Below the pieces are notes generated by a model, which worked only from the letters and a program-made list of their open reading frames with translations, made no database searches and was not told where the DNA came from. Positions 13,785 through 26,600 of a stretch of 64,000 bases of DNA are shown piece by piece (position 1 is the first letter of the stretch; every line of letters begins with the position of its first letter). Origin of the DNA: Vanilla planifolia. Lineage: Eukaryota > Streptophyta > Magnoliopsida > Asparagales > Orchidaceae. The position numbers were made by a program, and so were the translations under genes. The stretch is taken from NCBI GenBank assembly GCA_023846275.1, contig JAIUJO010000071.1:1231498-1295497 (forward strand). The letters run 5' to 3'.

Positions 13785-15695
13785 TATTGTATTTCATGAG
13801 TCAAGCATAAATGTTTATATATCATTTGGGCTTGTTTTAAGTGAAATTATTAATTTTAAATTAATTCAAGCCATGAACTTTAAAATGTCTAAAATAGTGG
13901 TCTTCAAGACTCTTGGAGTGATGGCAAGCTTCAAGGAAATTGGAGGCCTGCACCAAAATCTTTATACTGGAATATCTCTTCATTTTTATGGAATTTGATA
14001 TGTCCAAATTTTGAGATGATGTGGCACACTAGTAGTATTAATATTTGAAAATGTTATAAGTTTAATAATTTTTGAATTTTGATTTTTGGCCAAGAATTAT
14101 TGATGAAAAGTATAGACATTGGTATTTGATTTTTTAAAATTATGTAAAAAAATTTTTATGAATTTCTTTTCATGGTCATTCAGGACACTTGTAATGCTAT
14201 CATAATATAAAATTATTTTGGTATACTTATATTCAAATTTTGGCACAAAAATACTCAGAAAATACTATAAAACAAATTAGTCTCGAGAATTTTCACTGTA
14301 GCGTTGGGCCGGTCGACCCGACTCTATGGTTGGTCCATCAAGGCTTTAAGGATTTAAAAAATAAAATAAAGTAAGAACTATGTGATAGGCCCAAAAGGGG
14401 CTAGCAAAGCTGGAAGGCCGCATTAAGAGCATTGCTGAATGGAACAAGTGAGAAATCAGCCCACAACTACTGAATGGAACAAGTGCGAAACAAGTGCTAA
14501 CTCAGCTCTTAGAGAAAGCTGACAAAACATGTGCGAAATCAAGTCAACCAGGACCAAGTGATGAAATCTTGGTCGAGAAAGTGATGAGCCAACCCCAAAT
14601 GGCTCGAGAGGCGCATCAACCAAAAGTGTTATAGAGAGCAATCGCAAAGACATTTGGACGATGTGGGACTAAACTCCCATTCGATTGTCAAAGAAGGCGG
14701 AAGGGCAGGTGTGATCGAACGGCTTAGATTAATCAAGGTAAATTGCTGCATGATAACAGTAAAACGGCCAAGTAGGAGATTCGAACCCAAGCCAAATCTG
14801 CAAGAGGATATGGAACCACTGTAGTAAGTTTCTATTTTATTTGATTTCTGGACACATTATTTTAATACATGCAGGACAACGAACGTGCGATTAAATGGCC
14901 AAGATCTAGGCCTCCTAGATCCAATGACCAGGATTGATCTTGAACGATAAATTCGAGATTCAATCAGAAATGTACATTTTAGGCTCCAAATCGAATGGTG
15001 ACTACTTTGTGTCCATTGCACAAATGGTTATTTCATTTTAGAGCTCTTAGGAGTGGATTTAGAGATCAAATTAAGCTCTATAAATAGGGAATGATGAAGA
15101 ACTCCTAGAGGTTACCATTGCAAAGATTTTAAAGCTTTCAAATCACAATATAAAGCAATTCCATGTGCATACAGTGCTTCCAAAGTCAGAAAGTGAAAGC
15201 TGCAAGTAAGAACCTAAAATTGGAGGTTTTTGCTTCAACTATTTTCCAACCTCTATTCCTCCTGCTTTTCGATATTGTGTGTGCCTCATATTTCTCTTAA
15301 AATTGTCTTAAGTTTTGCCATTTTTTTGTATTTCTTCCTTTGGGGTAAGGGCATCCCGACAATGGTGCAAAAGCCTGGGGTTTGAGTTGAGCCCCAAAAA
15401 ACTCGAGTAAGTTCAGGATTAGCCGTAGGTAAAATCCCAAGTAGGTTTGAGGTGAATCGTACGAAAAACCTCGCTTGTAATTTTGTGATTTTAGTGGTTT
15501 TTTCCTGACGCTGGTTGGGGGTGGATGTAGGCTCGATTTTAAGTTGAACAACCTTAAACATCTTTTGTGTACTATTTTTCTTGTTCTTGCTTAAAAGGTT
15601 TAAGTTTTAATTGAAACAGAAAATCGAATGAAAATTTTATTTACCACAATTCACCCCCCCTCTTTGGGATTATCTTAAGCACAAAGAACTTTAGT
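13785..15695 (+). mobile_element. Long LTR, probably a solo Ty1-copia (Maximus/SIRE-like) LTR, left arm only
   Basis: The right arm lacks this block: at the matching place (about 47,060) the flanks run together. It is homologous over its full length to 17,845-19,700 (reverse) and 43,125-44,975. LTR-like features in order: a start near 'tgttacac', a TATA box at 15,079-15,087 followed by transcript-like sequence, and a 3' part around 15,350-15,560 leading to 'accacaattcacccccc' near 15,640. From family knowledge, that C-rich ending is typical of long copia LTRs of the Maximus/SIRE group. No primer-binding site or polyprotein follows, so a solo LTR is likely. A possible imperfect target duplication (agtgcgct / tagtgct) flanks it. 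Exact ends are uncertain. Confidence 0.72.
15079..15087 (+). promoter_or_regulatory. TATA box of the LTR promoter
   Basis: 'tataaatag', followed about 30-40 bases later by the start of a less AT-rich transcript-like segment. The same element is in place in the related copies (18,431-18,437 minus; 44,337-44,345 plus), which supports an LTR U3/R boundary here. Confidence 0.6.
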
Positions 15696-17085
15696 GCTTT
15701 AATGTGCGTTTAGGCTTAATTGACTCTTTATATTCTATTGCATTTAAAAAAACTCATATTAGGAATCCTCTAGGCAAAAGCAACTTGCACCGACATGCTT
15801 ACCCAATCCTAAGCAAAATGTAGACTTGCAAGCTTGGCATCATACTCTACTTAGCCAAAAATGTAGTGCAAGAGTATGGATATATGGCCAAAGGGTCAAC
15901 ATGGGCTATGCTTGCATGAACCCTCAATAAGAAAATTCCTAAGAAACTTACTTAAAGAAATTGTCTACAACATGTTTCCTCTAATCTGATTGAGAGAAAA
16001 CTTCTTTGTTAAGTCAAGGAGCTAATAGGCTTCAATAGTTTCCTCATAGCTAGATCAAGCTTATTAATTGATCTAACTTGATGGTAGGCGACTTGGACTA
16101 AACTCTAGCACAAGGCTCTTGCTGAGCTTCCAAAAGATTTGACAAGCTATGAAGAATGGCCAAGGTTGTTTCATTGCTTAAAGCTGTTAAAGTCATGCAA
16201 CCTTATCTAAGCATGAAGCCTAGTTAGAATGAGCTTTACATTTTCATTTTTATGTCTGAAGGGATGGGGAAGGGTGGAGGTGAAGGGAGTGCATTACTCG
16301 TTTTGCATGGTTGTTCATTTAGAGTAGAGGGGAATAGGACATTGTAGTGGTGTCCACAATATCAAGGGACTTTGGGTAGACTAGATTGAATTTACATTGT
16401 TATTTTTTGAATAAAAGTTAGGTTGTCTATTATATCATAGAACAATATTTCTTAAAATCATACTTTTTTATCAATAGTTAAGAGTGCACAAAATGAACAT
16501 TTTTACTAATTTGGACTATTACTTTTCCCTTTTTGCACTCAATGGATCATCCATATAAAGTGTAACCACCAAAGTGTACCCCTTGGCATTAGCCACCTAA
16601 GGCATTGCTCTACATCATATTGTTTTGGGCCATCTCGAGGAGTAGGCAGATCTCCTATTCAATCTCTTCATAAGGGGGAGCAACCTTATTCAACTTGAGG
16701 TTTGACTGAAAGCTCATGGGAAGCACTACAATAATGTATACTTTACATAGATGCCTTTTTGTCCCAATAACATCAATAATGTGGGTTGACATTGCCAAAC
16801 CCAAGTGTGAACTGAGCTGGATGGACAGTGATTGAGAATCTATAATCTATTAAGCTGGTGCATATTAGCAATTTGATATAAAAAATTTAGAAGGAAAATG
16901 CAAAGACAAGTCGAAGAGATTAAACTTTAATGGTAGGGTTCAATAGTTTGATCAAAACATGGGCAACCCTTTTGATTAAGAAGCCAATTGAGGAAGTTAA
17001 GGAGACCTCTAAGTCAGTTCCTCTCGTTGGCACCCAACTACTAACGATCTAAACCCTATTGAAGGGCGATGGCTCCTTTTGAATA
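15695..17085. other. Low-copy-looking segment, unassigned
   Basis: Pairs well with 45,705-46,985 and is less AT-rich than average. Recognisable blocks include a G-rich stretch near 16,260-16,300 and the segment ending in 'gggcgatggctcctttt' just before the direct repeat at 17,085. Both arms are full of stops. It could be the internal part of a dead retroelement, since it abuts repeat B. Confidence 0.4.
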
Positions 17086-17720
17086 GAAGTGGAGCACAAG
17101 AAAGTGCTTATTTAAAAGCATTTATGTTTTAAAATAATTTAATTATTCAATTTGAATGTTATTTAAAAGCATTTAAATACTATTCAAATTAAGATTTGTA
17201 TTCATATTGATATTGGTCAAGTGTCATAGATGTATTCAAAAAATCACAATGTAACCTTTCATTACATTTCTCAAAAAACATTCTAAATAAATATTATGAT
17301 ATTTCTCAAAACTTTGTTAGGCAATGACTAAATAATTCAATTTAAATTAGAATAAATGTGTCGCAAAACAAAGAATAAATAAATTTTCAGATTAAAAACA
17401 TATCTAATTAAGTATATAAAGTGAGATTCCCATCATTAACAAGAGCTCAAGAGTGATGCAAATTTAATCTAAGTTTTCAAACTAAAGTTTAATTTAAAAA
17501 ATCACTGTTGCATAGATAACAATTTTTACATTACCTGTGCAGAATAATTTTGGCCCCACAAATTGAAAACAAGAAAAGTAAAACTTCATTTAAAAAAATA
17601 ATATTATTTTCCACAAAAATTCAGTTATCATTTTATAATTTAATCATAAAAGATATTTTATAAGTACTGTTTGTTTTGTAATAGATTATTATCAATCTCA
17701 ATTTGACTTAATTCTAATCT
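17085..17720 (-). repeat. Direct repeat B, copy 1 (LTR-like)
   Basis: Similar in the same orientation to 21,175-21,740, at roughly 75-80% by eye. On the minus strand the unit begins near 'tgtaaacaaata' and ends near 'ctccacttctattca', a TG...CA layout like an LTR. A stretch containing 'tgtgcagaataa' is shared by all four copies. The two copies flank about 3.4 kb that contains another LTR and a ribosomal protein exon. No matching target duplications were found. Confidence 0.65.
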
Positions 17721-17844
17721 AAGATCATCATAAAAATGTTCTATTCAAACTTTGAACTTAGCTTGAGCAGTAAATGTGTTTTTGAAATTGTTTATGCTTA
17801 AAGTAAACCACAAAGAAGGGGATGAACTGCGGTAAATAAAATTT

Positions 17845-19700
17845 TGAGATTTTCTTTCAATTTTTGGTGTAAATTAAAACTTAAATATTTTAAGCAAGAA
17901 CAAGAAAGAGTAGTAAAATTGTATGTAAAAGATTTTTAAGGTGGTTCGACTCAAAATCGAGCATACATCCACCAACCGATGTTGGGAAAAGCAACTAAAA
18001 TCACCAAATTACAAGCGAGATTTTTCTTACGGCTCACCTCAAATCTACTTGGGATTTTACCTACGGCTAACCCCAAACCCACTTGAGTTTTTTTGGGCTC
18101 AATTAAAACCTCGAGCTTTTGCATAATTGCCACGATGCCCTTACCCCAAGGAAAAAAATACAAAAATTGGCAACAAATTATAAACTTAAGACAATTTAAA
18201 AGAAGTATGAGGCACACTCAATGCAATAAATGTTCCAAGGAAAAACTGAAAGGAGGGAGAAATAGAAATTGAAAATAGTTGAAGCAAAACCTCCAATTTC
18301 GGGTTTCTTCTTGTAACTTTCACTGTCTGACTTTATAAGCATCGTATACACTTGAAATAGCTTGACATTATGATTTAAAAACTTTGAGAACTTAGCAATG
18401 GTAACATCTTGGAGTTCTTCATCCTTTCCCATTTATAGAGCTTAAATTTCAGCTCTAAATCCACTACCAATGACTGTAAAATGAACTAAACATTTGGGTA
18501 ATTGGCACATAGTAGTCATCGTTCGATTTGAATCCTTAAATGGTTGTTTTTGATTGAATCTTGACTTTACCATTCGAGATCAATCCTGGATGTTGGATCT
18601 AGGCGGCCTTGATCTGGGCCATTGGATCGCGCATAGGTTGTCCTGCATGTATTAGAATAATGTATCCATAACTTACATCAATTAGAAACTTACTGTAGTG
18701 GTTTCGTGTTCCGCATCGTCTCGTAAATCTGCCTCAGGTTCTGAGCTCTTGCTTGTCATTTTACTATTTAATTGAAGTACTTTTCCTGGCTTAACCTAAG
18801 CCGTCAGATCGCACCTTCCTTCCGCCTTCTTTGACAATCAGATGGGAATTTAATGCCATATTGCCCAAATTATGTTGTCATTACCCTCTATATGGATTTC
18901 AATTCGCATGTCTCTCGAGCTGTTTGGGGTTGGCTCCCCCTTCCTCAACCAAGATTTGACCACTTGGTCCTAGTTGACTTGATTTCGCACAATTCTGTTC
19001 AGCTTTCCCTTCGGGCTGATTTCGGGCTATATCGTTTAGCTTTCCCTGCAGCCTTCTTCCTTCACCTTTGGGCTATGTTCGCCCCTTACAAGTCTATCGA
19101 ATTATTTTTATTTAATTTTTTTAAACACTAAAGCCTGGATGGACCAGCGGTCGTGTCGGGTTGACCCGCCCAAATGCTACAGTGAAAAATACCGAGGAAA
19201 AAGTGGTTTTATAGTATTTTGTGAGAATGTTTGCGCCAAAATTTTGATCATAAGTGTACCAAAATAATTTTATATTATGATAGTGCTACAAGTGCCCTAA
19301 GTGAATATGATAAGAAACTCATGAAATATAATTTCTAAATTATTTTTTTAAAACCAAACCAATGTCTATACTTTTCATCAATAATGCTTGGCCCAAAAAT
19401 CAAAATTCAACAATTATTAAACTTATAATATTTTCAAATATTAATACTACTAGTGTGCCAGATCAACTCAAAATTTGGACATATCAAATTCGAGAAAATT
19501 AAAGAGCAATTGAAAATAAAAAAAATTAAGTGCATGTCTTTAATTCCCTTGAAACATGTCATGACTCCAAGAGCCTTTAAGATCACTATTTTAGACATTT
19601 AAAGTACATGGGTTGACTTAATTGAATATTAACACACTTAAAGTAAGCCGATATGAGATATTTATAAAAATTTATGCTTGACTCATCAAACATAAAGGTG
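17845..19700 (-). mobile_element. Long copia-like LTR, reverse orientation
   Basis: Reverse complement of the LTR at 43,125-44,975 and related to 13,785-15,695. The C-rich 3' end is near 17,820-17,850 but is decayed here (an interrupted C-tract). The TATA box is at 18,431-18,437 on the minus strand. Open frames at 17,941-18,432 and 18,853-19,131 lie in LTR sequence and show no protein family. It is present in both arms at matching places, so it was inserted before the inverted duplication. Confidence 0.72.
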
Positions 19701-20780
19701 TAATAGAGGATAAGTTTAAGTTGACAATTGGTTTAAATAGTTTAGAAAAGTTAAATGTAATCACATAATATTTGAATAGGAAGTGGATAATTATAGAAAC
19801 TCTATATTTTGATAGAGGAGAAGAAAAAAACAAAAAATATAAGGTATTAAAAAGGATGTAAGGTGCTAGAATCTAAATGAAGATGTGTTCAGTACATAGA
19901 GTGTAATAGTATCAGAACTTTTTTATATAGTAGACATCCTTTTGGTGGGGTTACTAACTATTCTTAGCATTAAAGCTGATTAATTGTTAGTTTTTATGTG
20001 GTAAGGTAGTTTATTATTGAGGTAGTACAAGTGTATGTATGATAGTATTTTAAATGGTTATTTGATATTTTTTATTTATGAAGTATATGAATATGTATGA
20101 AAATTCCTTTTATTGATCTTTCATGCTAGTGAATGCATATACTTGATACAAAAAATGATCACAAACACTAGGACTTAGCTACGTTTCAGGGGTTGTGTGC
20201 CATTGCAAGTAATGCCCGTACACATCTTAAAAAATTATAAAATTTTCTTTTTTTTGCCTTCACTTTATAATTATTATGCTCATATTTTATTTGACCTTTT
20301 AAAATTAAATGATAATTTTATATTCGTATATGGTTGTTTCTTTCTAAGAATGCTTTATCCTTATTGTTTATCAAATGATGTCACATTTAAACAAGATATT
20401 TTGACAACACTTTTTAACAATGCATTTCTAGTGTAATAGATATACTTAGTAGATGATTTAAATGTGTTTAGCATAAAATATGTATTTTTTTGTTAAGATA
20501 ATAGTTATTAGATTTTTGTTATTATAAATAGAAGCAAAAATAGTGTGATCGTACTGAACTGGTGATCTTCATAGATTGGATTAACATTTGTTGTATATGA
20601 TTACCTCGTTTGGTGCTTCTTTAGGCTTTATGAAGGAAAGTTAAAATTGAATTAATGTTATGTACTTAATCTAAGAGCCGTTTGGTACCTATTTTGAAAG
20701 TTGAGATTATTTTTTCTCTTCCTCTTGTGGGTAAATCAATACACTTGACTTATTGAAACGCAACACCAAATAAATAATAT
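19700..20780. other. AT-rich sequence, possibly former intron or flank of the RPS15a relic
   Basis: Matches 42,110-43,125. No exon was recognised. Because it lies directly upstream of a ribosomal-protein last exon, part of it may be a former intron, but I could not find the earlier exons. Confidence 0.4.
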
Positions 20781-20821
20781 TATTTATATGTGCAATTCAT
20801 CTTTTGCCTTCCTTTATGCAG

Positions 20822-20917
20822 TGGGGATATGCTGTGATCACAACTCCTAATGGAATATTGGACCATGAGGATGCTATGAGGTAAAATGTTGGTGGTCAAG
20901 TTTTTGGCTTTTTCCAC
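20822..20917 (+). pseudogene. Last exon relic of an RPS15a (uS8) gene, left arm
   Basis: After a splice-acceptor-like 'tttatgcag' the reading frame gives WGYAVITTPNGILDHEDAMR, a stop, then NVGGQVFGFFH. This matches the C-terminal end of plant 40S/mitochondrial-type ribosomal protein S15a (uS8), whose known ending has the pattern QWGYIV-TTP-GILDHEEA followed by [15 protein letters not shown] at 20,882-20,884 replaces the Q codon (CAA) that the right arm still has. The natural stop after FFH is lost: the next codon is AAA. Earlier exons are absent, so this is a fragment, not a gene. It lies between the two B repeats. Confidence 0.85.
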
Positions 20918-21174
20918 AAAGAGTTTGTTTTGCTTGTGCGTGTTAATGGCCATCAGGAAGGTAAAATCTTGTAATGATGTCATGCTTCGTTCAGGTTATG
21001 GTGTTCTACTTATAAATGAAATGCATGAACTAATTCTTGATTTATTCATCAAAATTGTTTAACACAAAAATGTTGCATTTTATGTGGTTATTATCGTTGG
21101 TGTGTGATAAATTATTATGTACATGCCGTATAAAATAGGTAATGTATTTAAATAAAGCAGTTTTACTTGTGAAT

Positions 21175-21740
21175 ATTTTGAATGGAAGTGGAGTACAAGA
21201 AAGTGCTAATTTAAAAGCATTTACATATTAAAATAATTTAATTATTCAATTTGAATACTATTTATAAACATTTCAATATTATTCAAATTAAGATTTGTAT
21301 TCTTATTGATATTGATCAGGTGATATTTATCAGGTGCCATACATGTACTTAAAAAATGACAATGCAACATCTTGATTACACTTCCCAAAAAACATTCTAA
21401 ATAATTATTATGATATTTTTTAAAACTTTACCAAGTAATGACTAAATAATTTAATTTAAACTAAAATAAATGTGTCGTAGAATCAAAAATAAATGAACTT
21501 TTAGATTAAAAATATATCTAATGAACAATATGAAATGAGATTATCATCATTAAAAAGAATTCAAGTGCATTTTTAACCCCACACTAAAATAAATATATCC
21601 AGTGAACAGTACTTGTGCAGAATAACTTTAACCCCACAAAAATACTATTATTTTTCACAAAAAGTCAATTATCATTATATAATTTAATGATAAAGATATT
21701 CCGAAAAAGTACTTGTTTGTTTAGAATAGATATTGTGTGG
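21175..21740 (-). repeat. Direct repeat B, copy 2 (LTR-like)
   Basis: Second copy of the repeat at 17,085-17,720, same orientation. It shares the start 'ttttgaat-gaagtggag', the block 'aacattctaaata' and the end near 'gtttgtttagaatagatatt'. The right-arm partner is 41,080-41,650. Confidence 0.65.
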
Positions 21741-23060
21741 ATTTAATAAATCTAAAAAATAGTAACTAAAATAAGTTAAATTAATGATCACATATTTTAT
21801 TAGTAAAACTAAATAATAATAAAAAGCTAAAGGAGATATTATCAGTCGTAAAAGATAAAAATAGCAAATATCAATATCATGTATAAACAATAACTAATAA
21901 TCGATATCATATCATAGAATATAAAACTAAAAAAAATTCATTAGAATTAAGTGGGTTTTTTTTTCAAAAATGTTACGATATTTTAAAATCATAGTTTCTA
22001 ATATATACATATTAAGATCTTTTTTCAATAATTAATATAGGACTATTCATTTCTAAATTCTTAGATACTTTTTAACAAAAATAATAATATTGCTTTCTCA
22101 ATTCAATCATGTCCCTCATCAAGTGTTATATTATATTGAAGGCTTTGGTGCTCTTTCAATTCTCATGGAACCTCTTCTTCAAAAGATGATCCATTATTAT
22201 AAACGCTAACGAAATTTAATGATTCATAATATAAATTTTTGTAATGAAACCTAACAATTTCTTTCAGATCAAGTGATTAGGAGCTTTACAATCTAGCACA
22301 AGAACCAACTTTCATTCTTCTCCATAGCATAAAAAATATTAGAAAACACAGCTTTTATTATATATTTTGTAATTAGTAGGATTGATAAAATATAATTAAT
22401 TATTTGCATCAAATATTTATTCACCTTCCTTTTAATATGAGGCACAACAACAAAAGTTTCCTATTATTTGAGTTGTAATAGTTATTTCAAAGAATTTATT
22501 TTACAAATTACACATTTTATGACAACCTAAGTCATATATTTATTTCTTTGACCTATCATATCTTTTAGAGGCACAATCTTAATAAAAACATTTTAATTAC
22601 TATACTGCTATTATAGTATGCATTGAAGAATAATCTTTATCATTCATAATGACAATAATTTTAAATGTTTTATCCCATTAATTCTTGCAACTAATATTCA
22701 TTTTAAGTTTTGTAATAACACAGTGTTCACATTCTTAGAATTTATTGGAGATTCGTGAAGAAACATATAACTATCATATGAACTCTAATCTTTATAGTTA
22801 AATATAAATTTAATATATCAAAATAAACTATAAAATATAAAAAATCAATTCAATGATTCAAGAAATTTTATGAGTAAAAGATAGATTTTCTTAGAAAATG
22901 TGTGGTTATCCTACAATCTATATTTTATTCTTAAACTTTTTTAACACCATTTATGAGTTACCAAGGAAGATATTCTTTTTTTAATTTTTTTATTTTGAAT
23001 CAACAAAAATGTATTTTTTATGCAAAAAAAATGTCTATCCCACAAACCACGATATGATTT
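21740..23060. other. AT-rich sequence without recognisable gene
   Basis: Pairs with 39,745-41,060. No coding or RNA signal was seen. Confidence 0.55.
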
Positions 23061-23099
23061 TGGATTCAAATTTTTGGTGAGACTTTAGATGACTAAACA

Positions 23100-24350
23100 A
23101 TTTGGAAATCAGGAACCCTAACACGTGCCTCTCTGCCTTTATTTCTCGACAACAATCACTAACCCTCCTCTCTCTCCACTACTTGGAATGGAAGGCTTCT
23201 ATTTCCCTGCGACTATCCCTCCGGCGGGTTCTGGCTGTCAACAGCTGTAAGGCATGGAATCTGGTTGGTGTACAAGAAAACTTGCGAGGTCCAAGTTCAC
23301 TTCATGGATGACTGTCCGGGTTGTCGCCAACATCAAATCCTTCACTGAATCAGAGAGGCAGTTCTCCACGGATCCTTCTCAGATTTCTTTGTCCACATCC
23401 ATGGGAGATCATGCTTTGATTATTTTACACGACTGGGCAAATGGGTAAATCTCCCCCAAAACGGCATTTCTAATCCTTTTCATCATTGAAGCCTTCCCTT
23501 GTGGTTTGGCTTCATCCCAGATTGGTGCAACTTTCTATCTGGAGATATAGTGTAGTGATATGGTTTCTCGATTTAGGTTTTGGGGGTGTGATTACATATA
23601 ATCTTTCCCTTTGGTGGTTAGTCATTTTTCTTTAGGGATAATTTTGTATGAATCACTTGAAGAAGTTGTTGAATAATTCGTACGTAGTATTTGAGATAGA
23701 TAGGTTTTAAGTATGCATTGATCTCGGGCAATTTTTTTAAGCATTTCATTGATTTTTTTTGCTGCATATATCGATGCAAGGAATCACTGGAAGATATTTT
23801 TCAGAGGATTAAACAGCGGCATAATGGGGATCAGAATGGCGAAACTAGTTATGAAGATGATGTCTTCGTTGGCAAATAGCTAATCAAAAGAAAGATGAGC
23901 TGGTGCACGATGCTTAAATACTTTAATCTTCGTATAAAATTGTTGTTGAAAATTATATAATTTTTTTGTTTATATCCCTTTACCATGGTACTCCAGGGGA
24001 GGAGGGCACCTTGATTTGCATTGTAAGCTGCTGTGTAGCAATGAGAAGATCTTGAAAGGTGTTTAAGGGTTTGAAATTACAGCAAAAGAAATATTGGCTA
24101 TGTATTTAATATGGATTAGGTAGAGCAGTTGTTCTTAAAAGCCTCTGCAAAGTGGGCAAGAGATCGTAGAGCTGGTTCTGATGGATCCTTGATGAGAGCA
24201 ATAGTAGTTAATAATCTAAAAGCCAGTAGGAGTCCATTGATGCTATGTTTTCTGTATAATGTAGTACTAATTCTAAATATGTTTTGTAATTTTATAAAAC
24301 ATTTTTTGTATTATGAGTATTATTTTAAATATAATAGATATTTCATGTGA
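23100..24350 (+). pseudogene. Exon-like fragments of an unidentified gene, left arm
   Basis: Three GC-richer pieces look like former exons. The first (23,102-23,450) encodes a 5' segment beginning MEGFYFPATIPPAGSG, then a stop, then a stretch with TVRVVANIKSFTESE. The second (about 23,780-23,880) ends ...GETSYEDDVFVGK and a stop. The third (about 24,000-24,240) includes LDLHCKLLCSNEKILKGV and SAKWARDRRAGSDGSL. The right arm keeps the same pieces at 38,540-39,670 with different frame damage. No family could be named with confidence. Roughly 90% identity between arms and stops in both suggest it was already dead or died soon after duplication. Confidence 0.5.
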
Positions 24351-26600
24351 TTTGCTCTTAAAAAAATGAAACTTCGTAAGAAGGGTGATGAAAATTTTAC
24401 ATAAATAATTAGAAAGTAGGAACACAGCTAATACTTATATTGACATTTTATGGAACATAGATCTAAAATGGTTGTTTGTTAGTCTCATTTGGTTTGGATT
24501 ATCTATGATGTGATTGACTTCATAAAAAGATCTTATCAATAGAATCATTGAATTCATTTGATGTTTTCTACTAAAGTCATATATAAAATATATAATAATC
24601 AAAGTTTTGTCACCACATAAGTTTGCATTGTGCTTCTTTGATCCATTGGCTTTTTGCATGAGAAAAGTTTGTTAAAGTGTGTGGGTAAAGACTCAAGAAG
24701 AGAGAACCAAACAAATTGTTATTTCTTGTGCTAAAAGAGTATGACTGCGAGGAAGATGTACTTGGTTAACTTCGATAGAAAAATATGATTGTTGAATTTA
24801 AAGATTTCAATTCAATTCCTAAGATCATTAGAAATTATGGAGCATTGTTTGCAATACCAACTACACTACACATGATTAAATTATTGTTAATAATAAAATA
24901 CTATACTTTAATAAAAAAATTTAGACTAAGTTAAATCTCAAATTAAATAATATTTTTTAATCTTAATATAAACTATATTCTTTGAAGTCAACTAGTTCAT
25001 AGAGATTAAATATAAATATAAATATCATAATGCAACAAAATTTGTATCCTCCAATGGCTTCATGATAGTCTTTTTTTCTTTATTATTTTGTAAAATTAAG
25101 ATTTGAACTAAATTTAACTTGAATTTTCTAATCCAACATCAAATCAAAATATTTGATAGTTGGGTTATATCTATGACTATTATATGTAAAATTAACAATA
25201 TTAAATCAACAAAATATTTGTCTTGAAGTTGACCAACATTCACCCACCGAGTAAACTTGAGATCATATAACAAGGAAAAAGAAATAAAAATAATTGGCAA
25301 AGAAGAGAACTCATTTGAAGATAGCTTATTGGAGAAGACATCTTGGCTCAAGGACAAAATTTTACTAACTTAAGTGGTTTGATTTGTAAAAGATATGGTT
25401 TAAAGGGGTTAGAGAAAATAAGAAAGCTAAGGGAATGGATCAAGTTAATACTCAACAATCTTATTCAAACAATTTCTATAGAATAACTATATTTAGACAT
25501 AGTCATCCGTATGATTTGCATGTTCCTCCTACAAAACATGTCTTCAATTTGCATATCCTTTCCCCAATATAGGCCCATAATTTTGGTTTCTTGTTTTTCT
25601 TTTCATGAACAATGATCCAACAATATTATTGCTCTACGATTGTAAAAATCTAAGAACTTTAGTATATTCTACAATAACATTTAATTTCCCACCTAACAAA
25701 TCTTATTATCTCTAATAATGTTAATATCGTTATTTTTTATCTTGTAAGCTCATCCCAAAACTTTTATAGCTATTATATATTCTCATATTACGTACACTTA
25801 TTGAACAAATCCCTGACAATGAATGTTATTTTGTGCCTTATCTTTCACCTTCTTATATGCACAAAGATATTACTAAAGATGTTCTTTCTTTTTTTGCTAA
25901 TGATATATTAAAACTTATGAGTTATCTATCCCTAAAAAGAGCTATATTCCTTTGCTTATCTTGAGCTTACACATGTTATCCTTATAGATGACATCATAAT
26001 TATATTTCATTGAACCAATGTCTCGTTTATTTTATAAATGTATCTATATTATTAATATGTTTGACAACCTTTTGTTTGAATTTAAGGCATACAAATGAGG
26101 AGTTTTTTTATAATACAACAAGAAATTGATATAATCAAAATTTAGTTAGAGTAAATAAAGTTGTATAAAAATCTTATTTTATTGTAATTTTGGATCAAGA
26201 TTGGGCTAATATGCTATATTAATTTATAAGTTTAGTTATGGGTTAGGACTAGCCCAAGATTTTAATTCTTCATAATTTATGTTATTAAAAATAGAATACC
26301 AATGTTAAAAGAATAAAATATTTTTTCTTAATCTTCTTCGACAATAATTTTTTTTGGCTCAAATAAAAGCATAAAAAAGTAACATCTAATTTGTGGGGTA
26401 TATTCCCCATTTTTATTTATAATTCAATACCTCTCAATTTAAACATATCATTAAGAAAAACTTAAAAAGTGTACCAAATATTTTACGTAAAATTATCAAA
26501 AAAATCCTTATTTAAATTAAATATTTTATATATAAGTAAAATTAGATAATGCAAATGATTATCAAAGATTGTTTTCAAGCATATAACAAATTTAAATATC
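24350..26600. other. AT-rich repeat-like sequence without intact gene
   Basis: Pairs with 37,205-38,540 (24,350-25,700) and 34,600-35,525 (25,700-26,600). A 72-codon open frame at 25,139-25,357 (minus) has a close match at 37,551-37,748 (plus), but it is short and matches no family I know. The part at 25,700-26,600 may be the body of the copia element whose 3' end lies at 27,258-27,620, or its LTR. Confidence 0.45.

Noticed and set aside
17941-19131. Open frames of 61-92 codons as proteins
   Set aside because: They fall in LTR sequence with a TATA box. Related frames in the other LTR copies are shifted or broken.
23254-23448. Possible kinesin motor N-terminus from 'VRVVANIKSF'
   Set aside because: The resemblance covers about ten residues, with no P-loop or other motor motif nearby.
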